Assembly: GCF_022539665.2 (NCBI RefSeq)
Contig: NC_081339.1
Span: 9,669,367-9,733,366 of the forward strand
Reading direction: 5' to 3'
Length of the DNA: 64,000 nt
From: Daphnia carinata
Taxonomy: Eukaryota; Arthropoda; Branchiopoda; Diplostraca; Daphniidae
The translations under genes and the position numbers were made by a program. The notes beneath the pieces were generated by a model. The model did no database searches and had not been told where the DNA came from. It saw only the letters and a program-made list of their open reading frames with translations. This document shows, in pieces, positions 42,779-52,809 of the stretch (position 1 is its first letter; every line of letters begins with the position of its first letter).

Positions 42779-45486
42779 TCTCTTGCTACGTGTCCCTTTT
42801 TGTTACACTTATGACAAATTATATCTCTGTTTACTGGGGTACGGACTCCTGTACTGCGATATTGGCGGTTGCTATCGTTTTGCTGCGGGTACCTGATATC
42901 TGCGTGGTTGTTAGTCCTGAAAGGTTGTTGGTATCTTCCCGGTTGATGTGTATAGGGGTGGTTTCGTTGGTGTCCGAAGCCTGTTGTATATGTTGGCTCA
43001 CGATCCCTTATTGGTGCGTTACGCCTCCAACGTTGTGTAGGTTCGTTTCTCCTAAACGGGCTCGCTTCTCTGCTTTTTGAAAAACTTGGTTCTCTACTGC
43101 GTGAATAACTTGACGCTCTGCTGCGGTCTAAGGTATCTCGGAAACGGACTCTGCCTGAGTACTGTTCTCTGGGGTAACCTGGTCTACCCTGGCGTATGTT
43201 CGACTGCCGTCCGCTGTTGCCGTAACGGTCGGTGGCTGCAATTTGCACACTGTTTTCCTGTGATGATTCACGATCTTTATTAAAACATTCCAACTCTAAT
43301 AATCTCTGGCTAAGTTGTTCTAGTTCAGTTTTTTGTTTAGACAATTCGTGATCTTGTTCTTTCTCACGGTCTGTAATTCCAGCAATTACTGCCGTTATTT
43401 CTCTATCTTCATTATTTTCCTTTTCGTGCAATATCTGTTCTGATATGAACAGTTGTTTGCAAAGCGAATCGAAGTCGTCGGATTTTTCTGGCATTCTGAG
43501 GTATAGCTCCACTTTTACTTTGGGTAAGATCCCTTGAAGTAATATTTTTATCTTTGTCGTATCCCTCATCTTCTTTACTTTATTAAATAGTTGATCCTCT
43601 ATTATTGTTTTGTCGTGGTCGAGTTTTTCTTCCTTTCCCTCTATGGTGTCGTATAGGCTGTTTAATCTCGACACGAAAGCTCTGCAATTTTCTTCAGGTT
43701 TCTGCTTTAGCTTCATTAGTTTTTTCTTCAGCGCTGCTATGTCAAATGCATCTTGAAATCTTTCAATTATTGCTGCTTTCCACTCTCCATATTCCAGTTC
43801 GTCTCCTTTCTCGTCGACGTAAGCTTCGTGCCATTCCATGGCTTCTCCTTTAAGTCGGTCCGAGAAGAATCGTAGCTTTTGCTCGTCGTCCCAGTTGTTA
43901 TTTCGGGCCACGTGCTCAGCTGCTTTGAGCCATTCGGTTATTAATTTATCGGTGCTTTTACCCTTGAATGGCGGGATGGATTTCTTGTCTTCCCTCGAAA
44001 AAAGTTCTCCCAGCACTCTTACAATGGGTTGAGTGATGCTCATCATGGCCTCTTCTTCAGCGGTATATTTTCTGCTTCCTAGATCCGGTCTGGTGGAATC
44101 GTCGTGGTGTTTACCCATGGTCCTTTTGAGATGATAGTTTTCTTTTTCCAAGGAGGTTATATTTTTACTTTGGGATTCAACTTGTTTTCCCAATAGTTCG
44201 ATAACTTTTTGCAGTTCTATTATTTGCTCAGCTTCAAGTTCAAAATGTAGTGATTTATCTTGCACTTCACTTAACGAGGATAGGTCGTGTATTTCATTAA
44301 TTAATCTCGTTACTTCCCCGGGCTGTTCCTGTTTTGTATGGGTCTCTTCGGCTTCGATGAATAGAAGTTCTCGTTGTTTATACTCTGCGATACGATTCTC
44401 CAGGCGGGATATTTTATTTTCTTGTTCTGCTGTCTGCTTTTTTATTTGCTGAAGTGCTCGATCCAGGTCTTTATTTTTAAGAACAGTTTCCGCTTGCGTC
44501 TTAGTTAGCGTGACTTTTTCTGCTTTTGACTTGTCCAGCTGAGTTTTTATTTCGTTTGTAGCTGCTTCTAATTCTTTTATCCTTTCAACGTTTACTGTTA
44601 TCTGTTTTCTGGTACTGTTTAGTTTTTCTTGTAGTTGGATATTTTCTGCTTCGAGTTTATTAATTGTCTCTTGACCCTCTCTTTCAACGTTTTCGGTAAT
44701 TTCTTCTCTCTTTTTCAGCCGGTCTTCGAAATATTTTTCAGCTTCTTGTGATTTTTGTAAGTCACTCTCCAATTCTGCAATTCGGGTATTTGCTCTTTCA
44801 AATGAATTTTTCAAGGACTCGTTGTTTTCTTGCAGGCGCTCTAGGGAACTGCTGAGCGTGTACTTTGAACTCTTTGCCTTTTTCTTGTTGCTCTCGATCT
44901 GTTTTCGTAGATTGGTATTTTCTGCGGTAATCTGATCTTTTGCTTGCTGCTCTTCTACTTGCTGGTGTAGAGTTTCACTTTGAAGGACAGCTAACGTTTG
45001 GCTGAGGAATTCTTTTTCTTTGCCGTGGACTGTTTTTAACTGGTGGATAAGAGTGTCGACGAAATTATTTTCTTCGCCAGATTTCGCTAGTTGATTTTTT
45101 AAGGCTTCAGTGGTCTTGCTGATTGACTCGTGTGAGGTGGTGTCGTCTTTTGTCTCGAGATTTTGCTTTATTAGTGAGTGAGTGTATAGTTGTAGAGCGT
45201 TGTTTAGCTCTCTGTGGGAGAGTTTTCTCCTTTCTTCCAATTGTTTTATATTTGTTGTTGTTGAAGTTGTTTGGTATGTTTTAGTTTTCTCGAGGAGATA
45301 GTTATATTCTAGCTCTACGAGCTCTTTCCACTTTATAGCAAAATTTTCTTTGAGGGTTTGTGTCTCAGAGTTTTGTGTTGGTAAGGTAGGATATAGTGGA
45401 GGTAATGTTACGACGGGTAAGTCTGGGTAGATCGGGTTGGTTTCGAGAGTTGCCACTACTTGTATATCTTTAAAAGTGCTATACAT
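42724..45486 (-). CDS. gag: Gag of family 3 with a very long N-terminal coiled coil
   Basis: 920 residues from ATG 45486, about 110 bp after the primer-binding site. Residues about 40-470 are almost unbroken heptad-rich E/K/Q/L sequence, predicted coiled coil. Residues about 500-690 carry the retrotransposon gag (capsid) pattern (IPPFKGKSTDKLITEWL, then EWHEAYVDEK, FVSRLNSLYD). A second short coiled coil, an arginine/serine-rich tract (SRSREPSFSKSREASPFRR) and a zinc knuckle CHKCNKKGHVAREC follow at about 890-905. A typical Gypsy Gag is 300-450 residues, so the N-terminal extension is notable. It would form particles and bind element RNA. Confidence 0.9.
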   Translation of the reverse strand: MYSTFKDIQVVATLETNPIYPDLPVVTLPPLYPTLPTQNSETQTLKENFAIKWKELVELEYNYLLEKTKTYQTTSTTTNIKQLEERRKLSHRELNNALQLYTHSLIKQNLETKDDTTSHESISKTTEALKNQLAKSGEENNFVDTLIHQLKTVHGKEKEFLSQTLAVLQSETLHQQVEEQQAKDQITAENTNLRKQIESNKKKAKSSKYTLSSSLERLQENNESLKNSFERANTRIAELESDLQKSQEAEKYFEDRLKKREEITENVEREGQETINKLEAENIQLQEKLNSTRKQITVNVERIKELEAATNEIKTQLDKSKAEKVTLTKTQAETVLKNKDLDRALQQIKKQTAEQENKISRLENRIAEYKQRELLFIEAEETHTKQEQPGEVTRLINEIHDLSSLSEVQDKSLHFELEAEQIIELQKVIELLGKQVESQSKNITSLEKENYHLKRTMGKHHDDSTRPDLGSRKYTAEEEAMMSITQPIVRVLGELFSREDKKSIPPFKGKSTDKLITEWLKAAEHVARNNNWDDEQKLRFFSDRLKGEAMEWHEAYVDEKGDELEYGEWKAAIIERFQDAFDIAALKKKLMKLKQKPEENCRAFVSRLNSLYDTIEGKEEKLDHDKTIIEDQLFNKVKKMRDTTKIKILLQGILPKVKVELYLRMPEKSDDFDSLCKQLFISEQILHEKENNEDREITAVIAGITDREKEQDHELSKQKTELEQLSQRLLELECFNKDRESSQENSVQIAATDRYGNSGRQSNIRQGRPGYPREQYSGRVRFRDTLDRSRASSYSRSREPSFSKSREASPFRRNEPTQRWRRNAPIRDREPTYTTGFGHQRNHPYTHQPGRYQQPFRTNNHADIRYPQQNDSNRQYRSTGVRTPVNRDIICHKCNKKGHVARECWTNMALMNYANHQPIE
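42793..42799 (-). promoter_or_regulatory. Candidate -1 ribosomal frameshift heptamer AAAGGGA
   Basis: In the gag frame the bases read A-AAG-GGA, the X-XXY-YYZ form, and pol is open in the -1 frame from this point. A possible stem downstream pairs GTTGG with CCAAC around the gag stop. The slip point lies inside the zinc knuckle. Confidence 0.5.
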
Positions 45487-45596
45487 TCGCTTACCTCGTC
45501 TACGTCAACTTCGGACTTGTATATTTTGCTCTTACTTCATGTGGTACGCATGTACTTTTAGGGTTTATTACGGTGAACCTTTTATATATCTGAATG

Positions 45597-45613
45597 TCTC
45601 GTTGGGACCTCCA
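45597..45613 (-). promoter_or_regulatory. Primer-binding site, tRNA-Gln type
   Basis: On the minus strand it reads TGGAGGTCCCAACGAGA, two bases inside the 5' LTR. It complements the common 3' end of tRNA-Gln with one mismatch. Confidence 0.75.
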
Positions 45614-45615
45614 AA

Positions 45616-45980
45616 TGTAAGGTTCTCATAACCGTTTATTATACCCCAGTACAAGTGCACACAGTGAGAGAGCAAAGGCAACTCTGATGAATGATTAAGA
45701 AACACGGGTTTATATAGCAGTAAGGGGCTACAGCAGCGCACGTCACGGTGATAATTAGCATCACGCTTAGACGGCGGGGGCGTGACAAGGTCATGGCGCG
45801 ATGGCTGTATACCACGCGCCATACCCAACTCCGTGTCATGGAGGCGCTGCGCTAAACATACTCAGAGCGGCTCATATTCGATAGGTGGTGACGTAGTGTG
45901 TACACTACGCGTCACACCTACGTCAAGGATAGCATAGGCTACCGTCAAGTATACATGAAAGTGTATATTGACTCATTACA
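45616..45980 (-). repeat. 5' LTR of family 3 (right on the map)
   Basis: Identical by eye to 36807-37171. A TATA box is at about 45708-45715 on the minus strand. The target duplication CCGT follows at 45981-45984. Confidence 0.96.
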
Positions 45981-46483
45981 CCGTTTTTCCATTTACCAAA
46001 GCTGCCTTTCATAACGTAACCTTTAAATTCAATTATTATTTACTTTAGTCTCTCAACATTAGAACGATCACTCCATAGATCAAACTGTACAAACCTATCC
46101 TATTCTTACTTTCTTTAGAAAACGACATTTTCAAGCCAAATCTAGCTTCAGGATGCCACAAACTGCCACAAGCAATGGCGGTTAATGGAAACTGTTTATA
46201 CCTAAAGTAGTGATCACAACCTCCACTAGATGGCAGTATAATCAAAGTAAGGATCCAAAAAATCGTAGGAAGGGTACCCAAAATTTCTGCGTCAGCAGCC
46301 CATGTTATTTTTCTTATGGAGATAACGAACCAGTGGTCTTTATCTATGGATGCGGCGCTCCAAATTTGCCCTATCGCACATTTTGCCTTCTGCTGTCTGC
46401 TGTCTGCTGTCTGCTATATATGCGACTGGTGCGTCTGCAATCTGCATCAGCTTCCCGTGGTTGCCTAGGGAACGGACTTACTT
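45981..46483. other. Intergenic with a 7-bp microsatellite
   Basis: TCTGCTG is repeated about four times at 46389-46416. Nothing else was recognised. Confidence 0.5.
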
Positions 46484-46966
46484 GTGCACATGGCCTACTA
46501 TAATAACGGCCTAACAGCGCGCAATAACTCCAGCGCCTAAAATTGCATTGCCAGAGGGGCGTAATACCCCAAACCGAGCTCCACTTTCCACTGTTTGGTA
46601 ACTAATGCAGAATTGAAATGTGTGGGAAAAACAGTGGAAAGGGGAACCTAGCGCCGCGCGTGGCCAGCTTACGGTAGGAAAGGAAAAAAAAGGAAATGTC
46701 TGAGGCTAGTTTCGAACTCGGGTCTCCACACAGCAATCGGAACCCTTGCCCACTAGGCCATTCTATTCTTATTAGTTTGGTATCTAGTTGATAGTATATC
46801 GCCTCCTTTGCCAATCAGTGGCAGAAGCCAAGCAAATCGGAATGGGTGGAATAAGGCTGCGGCAAGTGGAATTCGATTTGGGGTATTTACCCCTCTGAAA
46901 ATTTCAATTTTAGGCGCTGGAGGTATTGCGCGCTGACAGGCCGCTATTATAGTAGGCCATGCTTGT
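46484..46966. mobile_element. Inverted-repeat element with a tRNA-like core
   Basis: About 100 bp at 46484-46585 are repeated inverted at 46870-46966 (words ATGGCCTACTATAATA, CAGCGCGCAATA, CCAGCGCCTAAAATTG). The middle (46700-46762, minus strand) resembles a tRNA gene: TGGCCTAGTGGGCAAGG as A box and CGAGTTCGAAACT as B box. It has no CDS. Likely a MITE that carries, or was invaded by, a tRNA-derived SINE. Confidence 0.7.
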
Positions 46967-47394
46967 GCATGACTTGTTATTTTTGATAACGTCGACTGCA
47001 AAAATGCTTGTCAATTTGAATATAGTTATCATTTCGGCCGTTAGGTGGCGCTGCTTTTTGTGCTGTTTTAGCGGGTATTTATCGCACTTTTTTTTAGCGT
47101 AGCGGCAACTCCCGCTCAACTGGTTAAGCGGTTCAACCTTGCCGCTTAAAAATTTAAGCAGAGCTCAAATTCGCTCAAATTTTGTGCGCGCTCGCGGCAA
47201 GCCTGGTTCAATGTAACGAAAGTAACTTTACGAACCCCCAAAACACTAAAAACAATTGTAATTAATCTTTCTTTGGATTAGGATTCAACTAATAACTTTA
47301 ACAGTTTACCCATCATAGGGGGAGAACGTACATTCACCAAACCTTCTCCGTTAGCTGGCTACCAAACTAAAACTAACTAAAAGGATTATTTTTT
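46967..47394. other. Intergenic with a mini hAT-like hairpin
   Basis: 47132-47207 reads CTTGCCGCTTAAAAATTTAAG on the left and GCGGCAAGCCTG on the right, both flanked by GGTTCAA. It looks like a very short hAT MITE related to 36040-36075 and 34041-34510. Confidence 0.45.
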
Positions 47395-47605
47395 TAAAGA
47401 TTTTTTTTATTTTTGAAAATATGTTTAAAAGTTGTAACGTGATCGCTACAGCCTACAGGTGATAGCTGCATTTATCACAACTGTTCTAAGTCATCTTTAA
47501 GTAATCGTTATATATTTAGATGATCTCCCTTTACTCTTCATTTCATTTTCTGGAAAGGCCAAAGGATTTGTGTGGGAACAACCAAAACATTGTTGCCGGT
47601 AAAAT
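47395..47605 (+). repeat. Interspersed repeat R1, copy 2
   Basis: Shares GAAAATATGTT, CAGGTGATAGCTGCATTT, TATTTAGATGAT and GGATTTGTGTGG with the inverted copy at 48155-48425 and with 35270-35590. The pair encloses the 5' part of a LINE RT. Confidence 0.8.
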
Positions 47606-47699
47606 TAAGCTTGGCAATTTGTTATTGCAAAAACAAAATACCGTTCTTTGCATTGGAACAGCTGTTGCTCCCACGATCAACCGTAGTTCTGGTCTTGCA

Positions 47700-49430
47700 C
47701 GAAACGTATGATAGGCAAAGAATCCAATCCCTCCCCAGATGGCACAACTATCAAATCCAAAGAGTCAACTTACAACACACCGAGGGAAAAAGCGAAACTA
47801 TTCCTAAACCTCTTTAGCAGCGTCCATCCGTCAAACATCCCAGAGAACAAATCCTTCGAATCACTGATTAACGGGAAAATATCATCCTGCCACCCTAGCG
47901 TTCCTAATGACCCAATAACGATGGACGAAATAAAAAAAAGCCTCCCAAAAACCAAAAACAAAGCAGTGGGGGCAGATCTTATACACAACTCTATGTTACA
48001 GGACCAATCGGGAAAGAATAAAGGCCACCAAAACAAAACAGTTGCCAGAGCAACTGTTTAATACCTTCCTTTCTAAAGGCTACGTCCTAGACCACTGGAA
48101 ACAATCCATTGTCATCCCTCTCCTGAAGCCAGGCAAAACACAATAAACCACAACAACCGACAACAACAACAATGTTATCGTTCTTTCCACACAAATCCTT
48201 TGGTATGTTAAGAGATTGAAATGAAGAAAAAGTGAGATCATCTAAATATACTGTATAATGATCAGTTATAGATGACTTAGAGCAGGGGGTGGTAAATGCA
48301 GCTATCACCTGTAATGATCAAGTGACAAATTTGCAACATATTTTCATAAAATGAAGCAGTCCAACGTGAAAAACATTGTACGTTTGTGATGATCGAAATT
48401 TTCGACTCTTCCAAACCCCATCATCAGTATAAATATTGCCATTCCGACGAAGAGTCCATTTTCCGCGATTCGTGGAATCTTAAGCGATACGTAAACAATT
48501 AATTACTTGTAAAATTGGCCAGACTCGGAATCTCGGGCCCTATCCTAAACTTTATCTCCGGACGAAGTAAGTTCGTTAGCATAGGCGAACAGATCTCGCA
48601 ATATAACAATAGAAAATGGAGTGCCACAAGGAGGCGTTCTAAGCTCTACCCTCTTTAATGTAATGGTAACCTCCCGACATATCTCCTTCTACCAAAACCC
48701 TTCTACAAGCCGACGATATTACAATATACACGTCAACGAGATCCCCGGTAGACGCAGAAGTTACGATACAACCAGCAACAGAAAAACTGCACCGCTGGAT
48801 TAGGCAATGGGGACTCAACTTTGCCCCTGATAGGTCAACCACCGTGGTGTTCACTAGGTCATATAAGCCAGAAGCCGACCCACTACTGTTTCTAAACGAG
48901 CATCGCATTCCCTCCCAATCATCGGCTAAGTTCTCCGGGATGTTGTTCGACCAGAAACTACGCTGAAAAACCCATATCGAACGGGTCACCAAACAATGTA
49001 TGAACCTGAAAAGTCTGTTTAGAATTATAACCAACACAAAGCATGGGCCTTCAGGCCAAACCTTGTTACTCCACTTTAAAAATTTAGTCCAGAGCAAAAT
49101 TAACTATTGGCTGGTTGCCTACGGCAATGCGAGCAAGAGCAATTTTCCAAAATAAACGTCGTCAGCAGGGCAATAATCAGAAACATACTAGGATCAAAAC
49201 CATCTACCCCTACCGAAATAATTTATGCGGAATCTGGCACAGAACCTATAGCAGCCAGAAGATGCTGGCTAACCAGTAAATATATAGTCAACCTCGGCCA
49301 CAAACCCACCAACCCAAGGTACATGACGGCCCGGAGGCTGCACGACCACCCAGTTAACCCCACGAGGAGCGCTCCATGTCTTACGGAAGGAATAGAAAAA
49401 ATTTAAGGTCTGGGTCTGGATACCTTCCCA
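47700..49430 (+). pseudogene. Non-LTR retrotransposon (LINE) reverse transcriptase, broken
   Basis: The left part (47700-48145) has the RT N-terminal pattern: PREKAKLFLNLFSSV, ITMDEIKKSLPKTKNKAVGA, then LFNTFLSKGY and VIPLLKPGKTQ, with a frame shift near 48040. An R1 repeat (48155-48425) then replaces the next 150 or so residues. The right part resumes with LARLGISGPILNFISGR (48525), NGVPQGGVLSS (48617) and QADDITIYT (catalytic ADD, about 48705), continuing through thumb-like sequence to about 49430 with several stops. Order and motifs fit a Jockey/CR1-like or related LINE. It cannot make an active enzyme. Confidence 0.8.
48155..48425 (-). repeat. Interspersed repeat R1, copy 3, inside the LINE
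   Basis: Reverse complement of R1 (GTCGAAAATTTCGAT at its left end as read on the minus strand, about 48405-48391). It interrupts the LINE RT between motifs. Confidence 0.8.
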
Positions 49431-50659
49431 CACACAGCGCCATTACCATCGCACTATAAATATCCTTCCCCAAGCTGACCACCGACCTGTAATATACTGT
49501 GGTCCCCACTCTCGAAAAAACCAGTTATGGAATGCCAAACCCAAACGGTATTTGTTGTAGACGCTTCAGTAGTTGAGACAAGACTGTGTATTCTTGGTCG
49601 TGGGGTATTCTTGGTTACAGGGGTATGCTAGGTTGCCATTTACTACATCTTCCTTTATCGTGGACGATTTCAACTTTAAACTTCAAAAGCATGAGGTGCA
49701 CATATATCACAAGCATGAGGTGAAAATATGATAACACTATGAGGTTAGCATGGTTCCTTTTAGGACGGCAGAGATGGTCGGGGAAGTAAATGGACTAAGT
49801 GACAGATGCAACGGACGGATGTGGGGAGAGAAAATTCAGGCAAGTGAGAGCATTGGTATGTGAGACACTTAGCGTGTAAGCGGGGGTAACGAGTGGAGGT
49901 TGGCGAGGTAGGGCCGTCCGAAACGGGTGGCACCACGCGTCTCCGATGTCTCTTGGCCAGGGCGGTTCTTGTTGGCGATAAACAAGCAAGTGGTTGCAGG
50001 AACCATGTTTTGCGGTGACCTTGTTGGTACGGATAAACAGCAGTCAACTGTGTGTGCGTGTATGGAATGGCAGGTGGAAATCATGTTGTGCGTCTTCTCT
50101 GGGCTTTTATGATCTCATGGGTTATGTGCATCCTGCTGGTGTTATGGTAACTTGTCATCTAATAAATTCTACTACCACTGCGAACTATGTAGGACTATTC
50201 ATTAGTATAAGATTAATGTCTTCAACAGTTCTATGGCGATGTGGCGACTGCGGGGGCGACCGATGAAAACCCGTGAAAAGGACTCTCGTCAGTCAGGTGG
50301 GTTGTATACGTCTATGGTGGTAACCATCCATCTTGGGGCAAAGCTGGAAAATTCTGGGACACCACGGCCTGCGGAGGTGGTTTTGCCGATGACTGTAAAA
50401 ACGGTGACGAATGTGGAGAAGCTGGGCTGCTTCCTCGCTGTGCATTGATGGCTCGGCGGGTCCTCCTGAAGTTTCGCCCATCTCGAGTGTGGACTACATA
50501 TGCATGGGGCTCTGCAAATACCTTTGTAACAGTGTCTGGAATAGTGTTGGCGATTATCTAGTTCTGCAAGATACAAATTATCTACGCCCACTTTTAGATA
50601 ACGATACGATTATATATCTAATCGACATCTAATCGACGAATATCTAATAACCTCCATCT
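49431..50659. other. Unassigned GC-richer stretch
   Basis: 49740-50600 has fewer stops than the surroundings on both strands (frames 50047-49760 minus, 50591-50289 minus, 50233-50448 plus), but none shows a domain, start context or splice structure I recognise. It may be an unknown repeat. Confidence 0.3.
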
Positions 50660-51778
50660 ACCGGCCAAAAATAGCACTGCACAAATGATAGGGGTTAGTC
50701 TGTCGAGTTTTTATCGATAATTATAAACAATAACCTTATGCGGCAACCATCGTCTCCGAAAACATATGTCATAGCGCTGTGGATATAGACAGCGCTTGTG
50801 GCACAATAGTTCCGAAATCAACGCTAGGTACGGATGAATGTTTTTATCAATTTTTTTGTTGCAAACAGTGTGTTTTATGCTTTGAAAAGCAAGCAGACGA
50901 CTGAAATATTAGATTTTCGTTGTCGATTTGTATCGATACTATTCAACAACAATGCATTTGGATTATGATTCGAATTGTGACAAATGTGCTGGCGTAGAGC
51001 TATAAGGCGAGGTTCATGACACAAAGTTCTTGGGTTCAAGCTCAATCGATATTTTTTTCCACAATTTTTGGTTGCGTGAGAAAAATTGCATCAATGCTTT
51101 TACAAAAGAGTTTTTTAGAAGCGGTAGCATTTGTAAAGTTTCGAACCTCGTGTATTACCAGTGGATTTGCTGAAACAATTCCCAATTACAAGGTACAAAC
51201 ATGCTGTATTTATACTACTAACTAACACACATATTGAAGGTAAAATGGGAGGGGATACGTTCACTTTCACTTGTGAAACGCTTGAGGGATGTAAAGGGTG
51301 TGGTTGTCTTCGGATAGCCTTTGGGCTCGTTACACATTTGTCCTTTTTTTATAAATATTTATAATAATATATTACGAAACTTAAAGCACTGATAAATTTG
51401 ATGGCAACAATCCTGAATAATGAAAAATTTCACTGCGCAGATTCGTAAAATTGAGCAGACGACGATAAAATTAGATATTCGTCTGCAATTTGTATCGATA
51501 CTATCCCACACTAACACCACCTTGCTGTTTACGAACTTTTAAAGAACGTCATGACTAAGTGGAAGAAGATGTGGTTCAGGATATAAAGGTGCGGAGTTCA
51601 ACCCTCAACGGAGACATAGGTTTTCACTATTTTTAATTGTTGCAAAAATATGTTTTAGATGGTTTTTAACGGGAATTCAAAAATATTATGCATTGCAGTC
51701 CTATATAAATATTGCGACGTTTTTAATAGTTAATTTGCTGTAAAAGAATAATATTAATTGCGGTGGCAACCCTGATAT
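50660..51778 (+). repeat. tRNA-like tandem repeats, left part of an array split by copy B
   Basis: Two units are clear: one around 50890-51040, one around 51455-51610. Each has GCAGACGAC, then TTAGAT(T)TTCG followed by TTTGTATCGATACTAT, then about 100 bp later a tRNA-like part with a B-box word (GGGTTCAAGCTC, GAGTTCAACCCTC). Between units about 350-450 bp of AT-rich sequence shares GGCAAC..CCTGA words. The array continues after copy B at 59821. Confidence 0.65.
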
Positions 51779-52148
51779 TGTCGCGAGGAGAAAATAGTGA
51801 CGTGGTTGAAATTTTTGAAAATGACGTGACAGCCAACGATCAAATTACGTACAATGCAGCTTCTCTTGAAAAGAAGTTGCAACACGCAAATTATTTGGTA
51901 GAAGTTAGTTATTCCTTGAATTTATGTAACCCTAGAGATGGGGCGTGTATCCTTCACGAGGGTATAAAAGCCCACACATTTTTAATCCTAGTTAGTTCTT
52001 GAGTTCTTAAGTTCTCTTCAAGTTCTCCTACAGTTCTCTTCATGTTCAAAGTTAAGTAAAAGTGTAGTTATTCTTTATTTCTGCTATGTCTTGTATTTCT
52101 TCTTAAAATTCAATACAATTCATTAACAAAGTAAAGTCCAGTGTGACA
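51779..52148 (+). repeat. 5' LTR of copy B
   Basis: Starts TGTCGCGAGG, ends TGTGACA; TATAAAAG at 51963-51970. Confidence 0.95.
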
Positions 52149-52210
52149 ATTGGTGGAGATGCAGCTCGTTACCCGTTGTTAACGATTTAGTGCTGCTTTA
52201 AAGATAGTCG

Positions 52211-52801
52211 ATGCAGAAGAAGAAGTTACGTTTACCTAGTTGCCCCCGGGATCCAAGTAGAAGATTGTACCCGCTTCGTGACTTGCCCACTGCGCTGTCT
52301 GGTAACGAGACCACAGCAACTAACGAGGCACTAGATTCGGAAATTTCTACGTCAAGAGAAAATTTGGCGACATCAAGTTCAGAGACGATTCGCCTGAGAG
52401 GGTTTGAAAATCCTGCAAGACAGTCAGAATCAAGTTCTGACTCTGAACAAGATTTAATAGAGCCCACACACCCGGTTGTTCCTGTAGTTGAACAACGTGA
52501 TTTTAGACCTCGAAGACGATTGCAAACAACAGCCATGGCAGCTGCAAGAAAGTAAGTAAGTCCACCTATCTACAGAGGTAGCCCAACCGAAGACGCTCGT
52601 CAGTGGTTAGAGCGCTACGAGATAAAAGCTAACCACAACGGCTGGGGTGACGCGGACAAAAGAAACAATTTTGTTATGTACTTGGATAATGCCGCAAGAA
52701 ATTGGTTCCTGTGTGCAAGAGTACCGAGTGACTGGCAAGACGTGCCAGCTCAACCGGCTATTGGAGAAGAGCCAGCCAGGCCAACAGTTCCTGGTCTTCG
52801 C
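52211..52801 (+). pseudogene. gag: Gag N-terminal part, copy B
   Basis: From ATG 52211 the frame reads a low-complexity serine/glutamate-rich N-terminus to a TAA at 52553-52555. In the same frame it continues with capsid-like sequence (IYRGSPTEDARQWLERYE, NNFVMYLDNAARNWF) to 52810. A one-base shift near 52800 then leads into the frame of the following ORF. The region binds element RNA and assembles particles in intact members. Confidence 0.8.
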
Positions 52802-52809
52802 TCAATAAT

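Larger units (their letters stand above)
36807..45980 (-). mobile_element. Complete young Ty3/Gypsy element, family 3, with env-like and ankyrin ORFs
   Basis: Two 365-bp LTRs (36807-37171 and 45616-45980) are identical by eye. The target duplication is CCGT (36803-36806 and 45981-45984). Reading on the minus strand: a primer-binding site complementary to the tRNA-Gln 3' end (45597-45613), gag, protease-RT-RNase H, integrase, env-like ORF, ankyrin ORF, a purine tract (37172-37185) and the 3' LTR. Length is 9174 bp. All ORFs are long and mostly intact, so this is the most recently inserted element in the window. Confidence 0.96.

Noticed and set aside
46700-46762. Possible functional tRNA gene
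   Set aside because: A- and B-box-like words are present but acceptor and anticodon stems do not pair well, and it lies within an inverted-repeat element; called tRNA-like.
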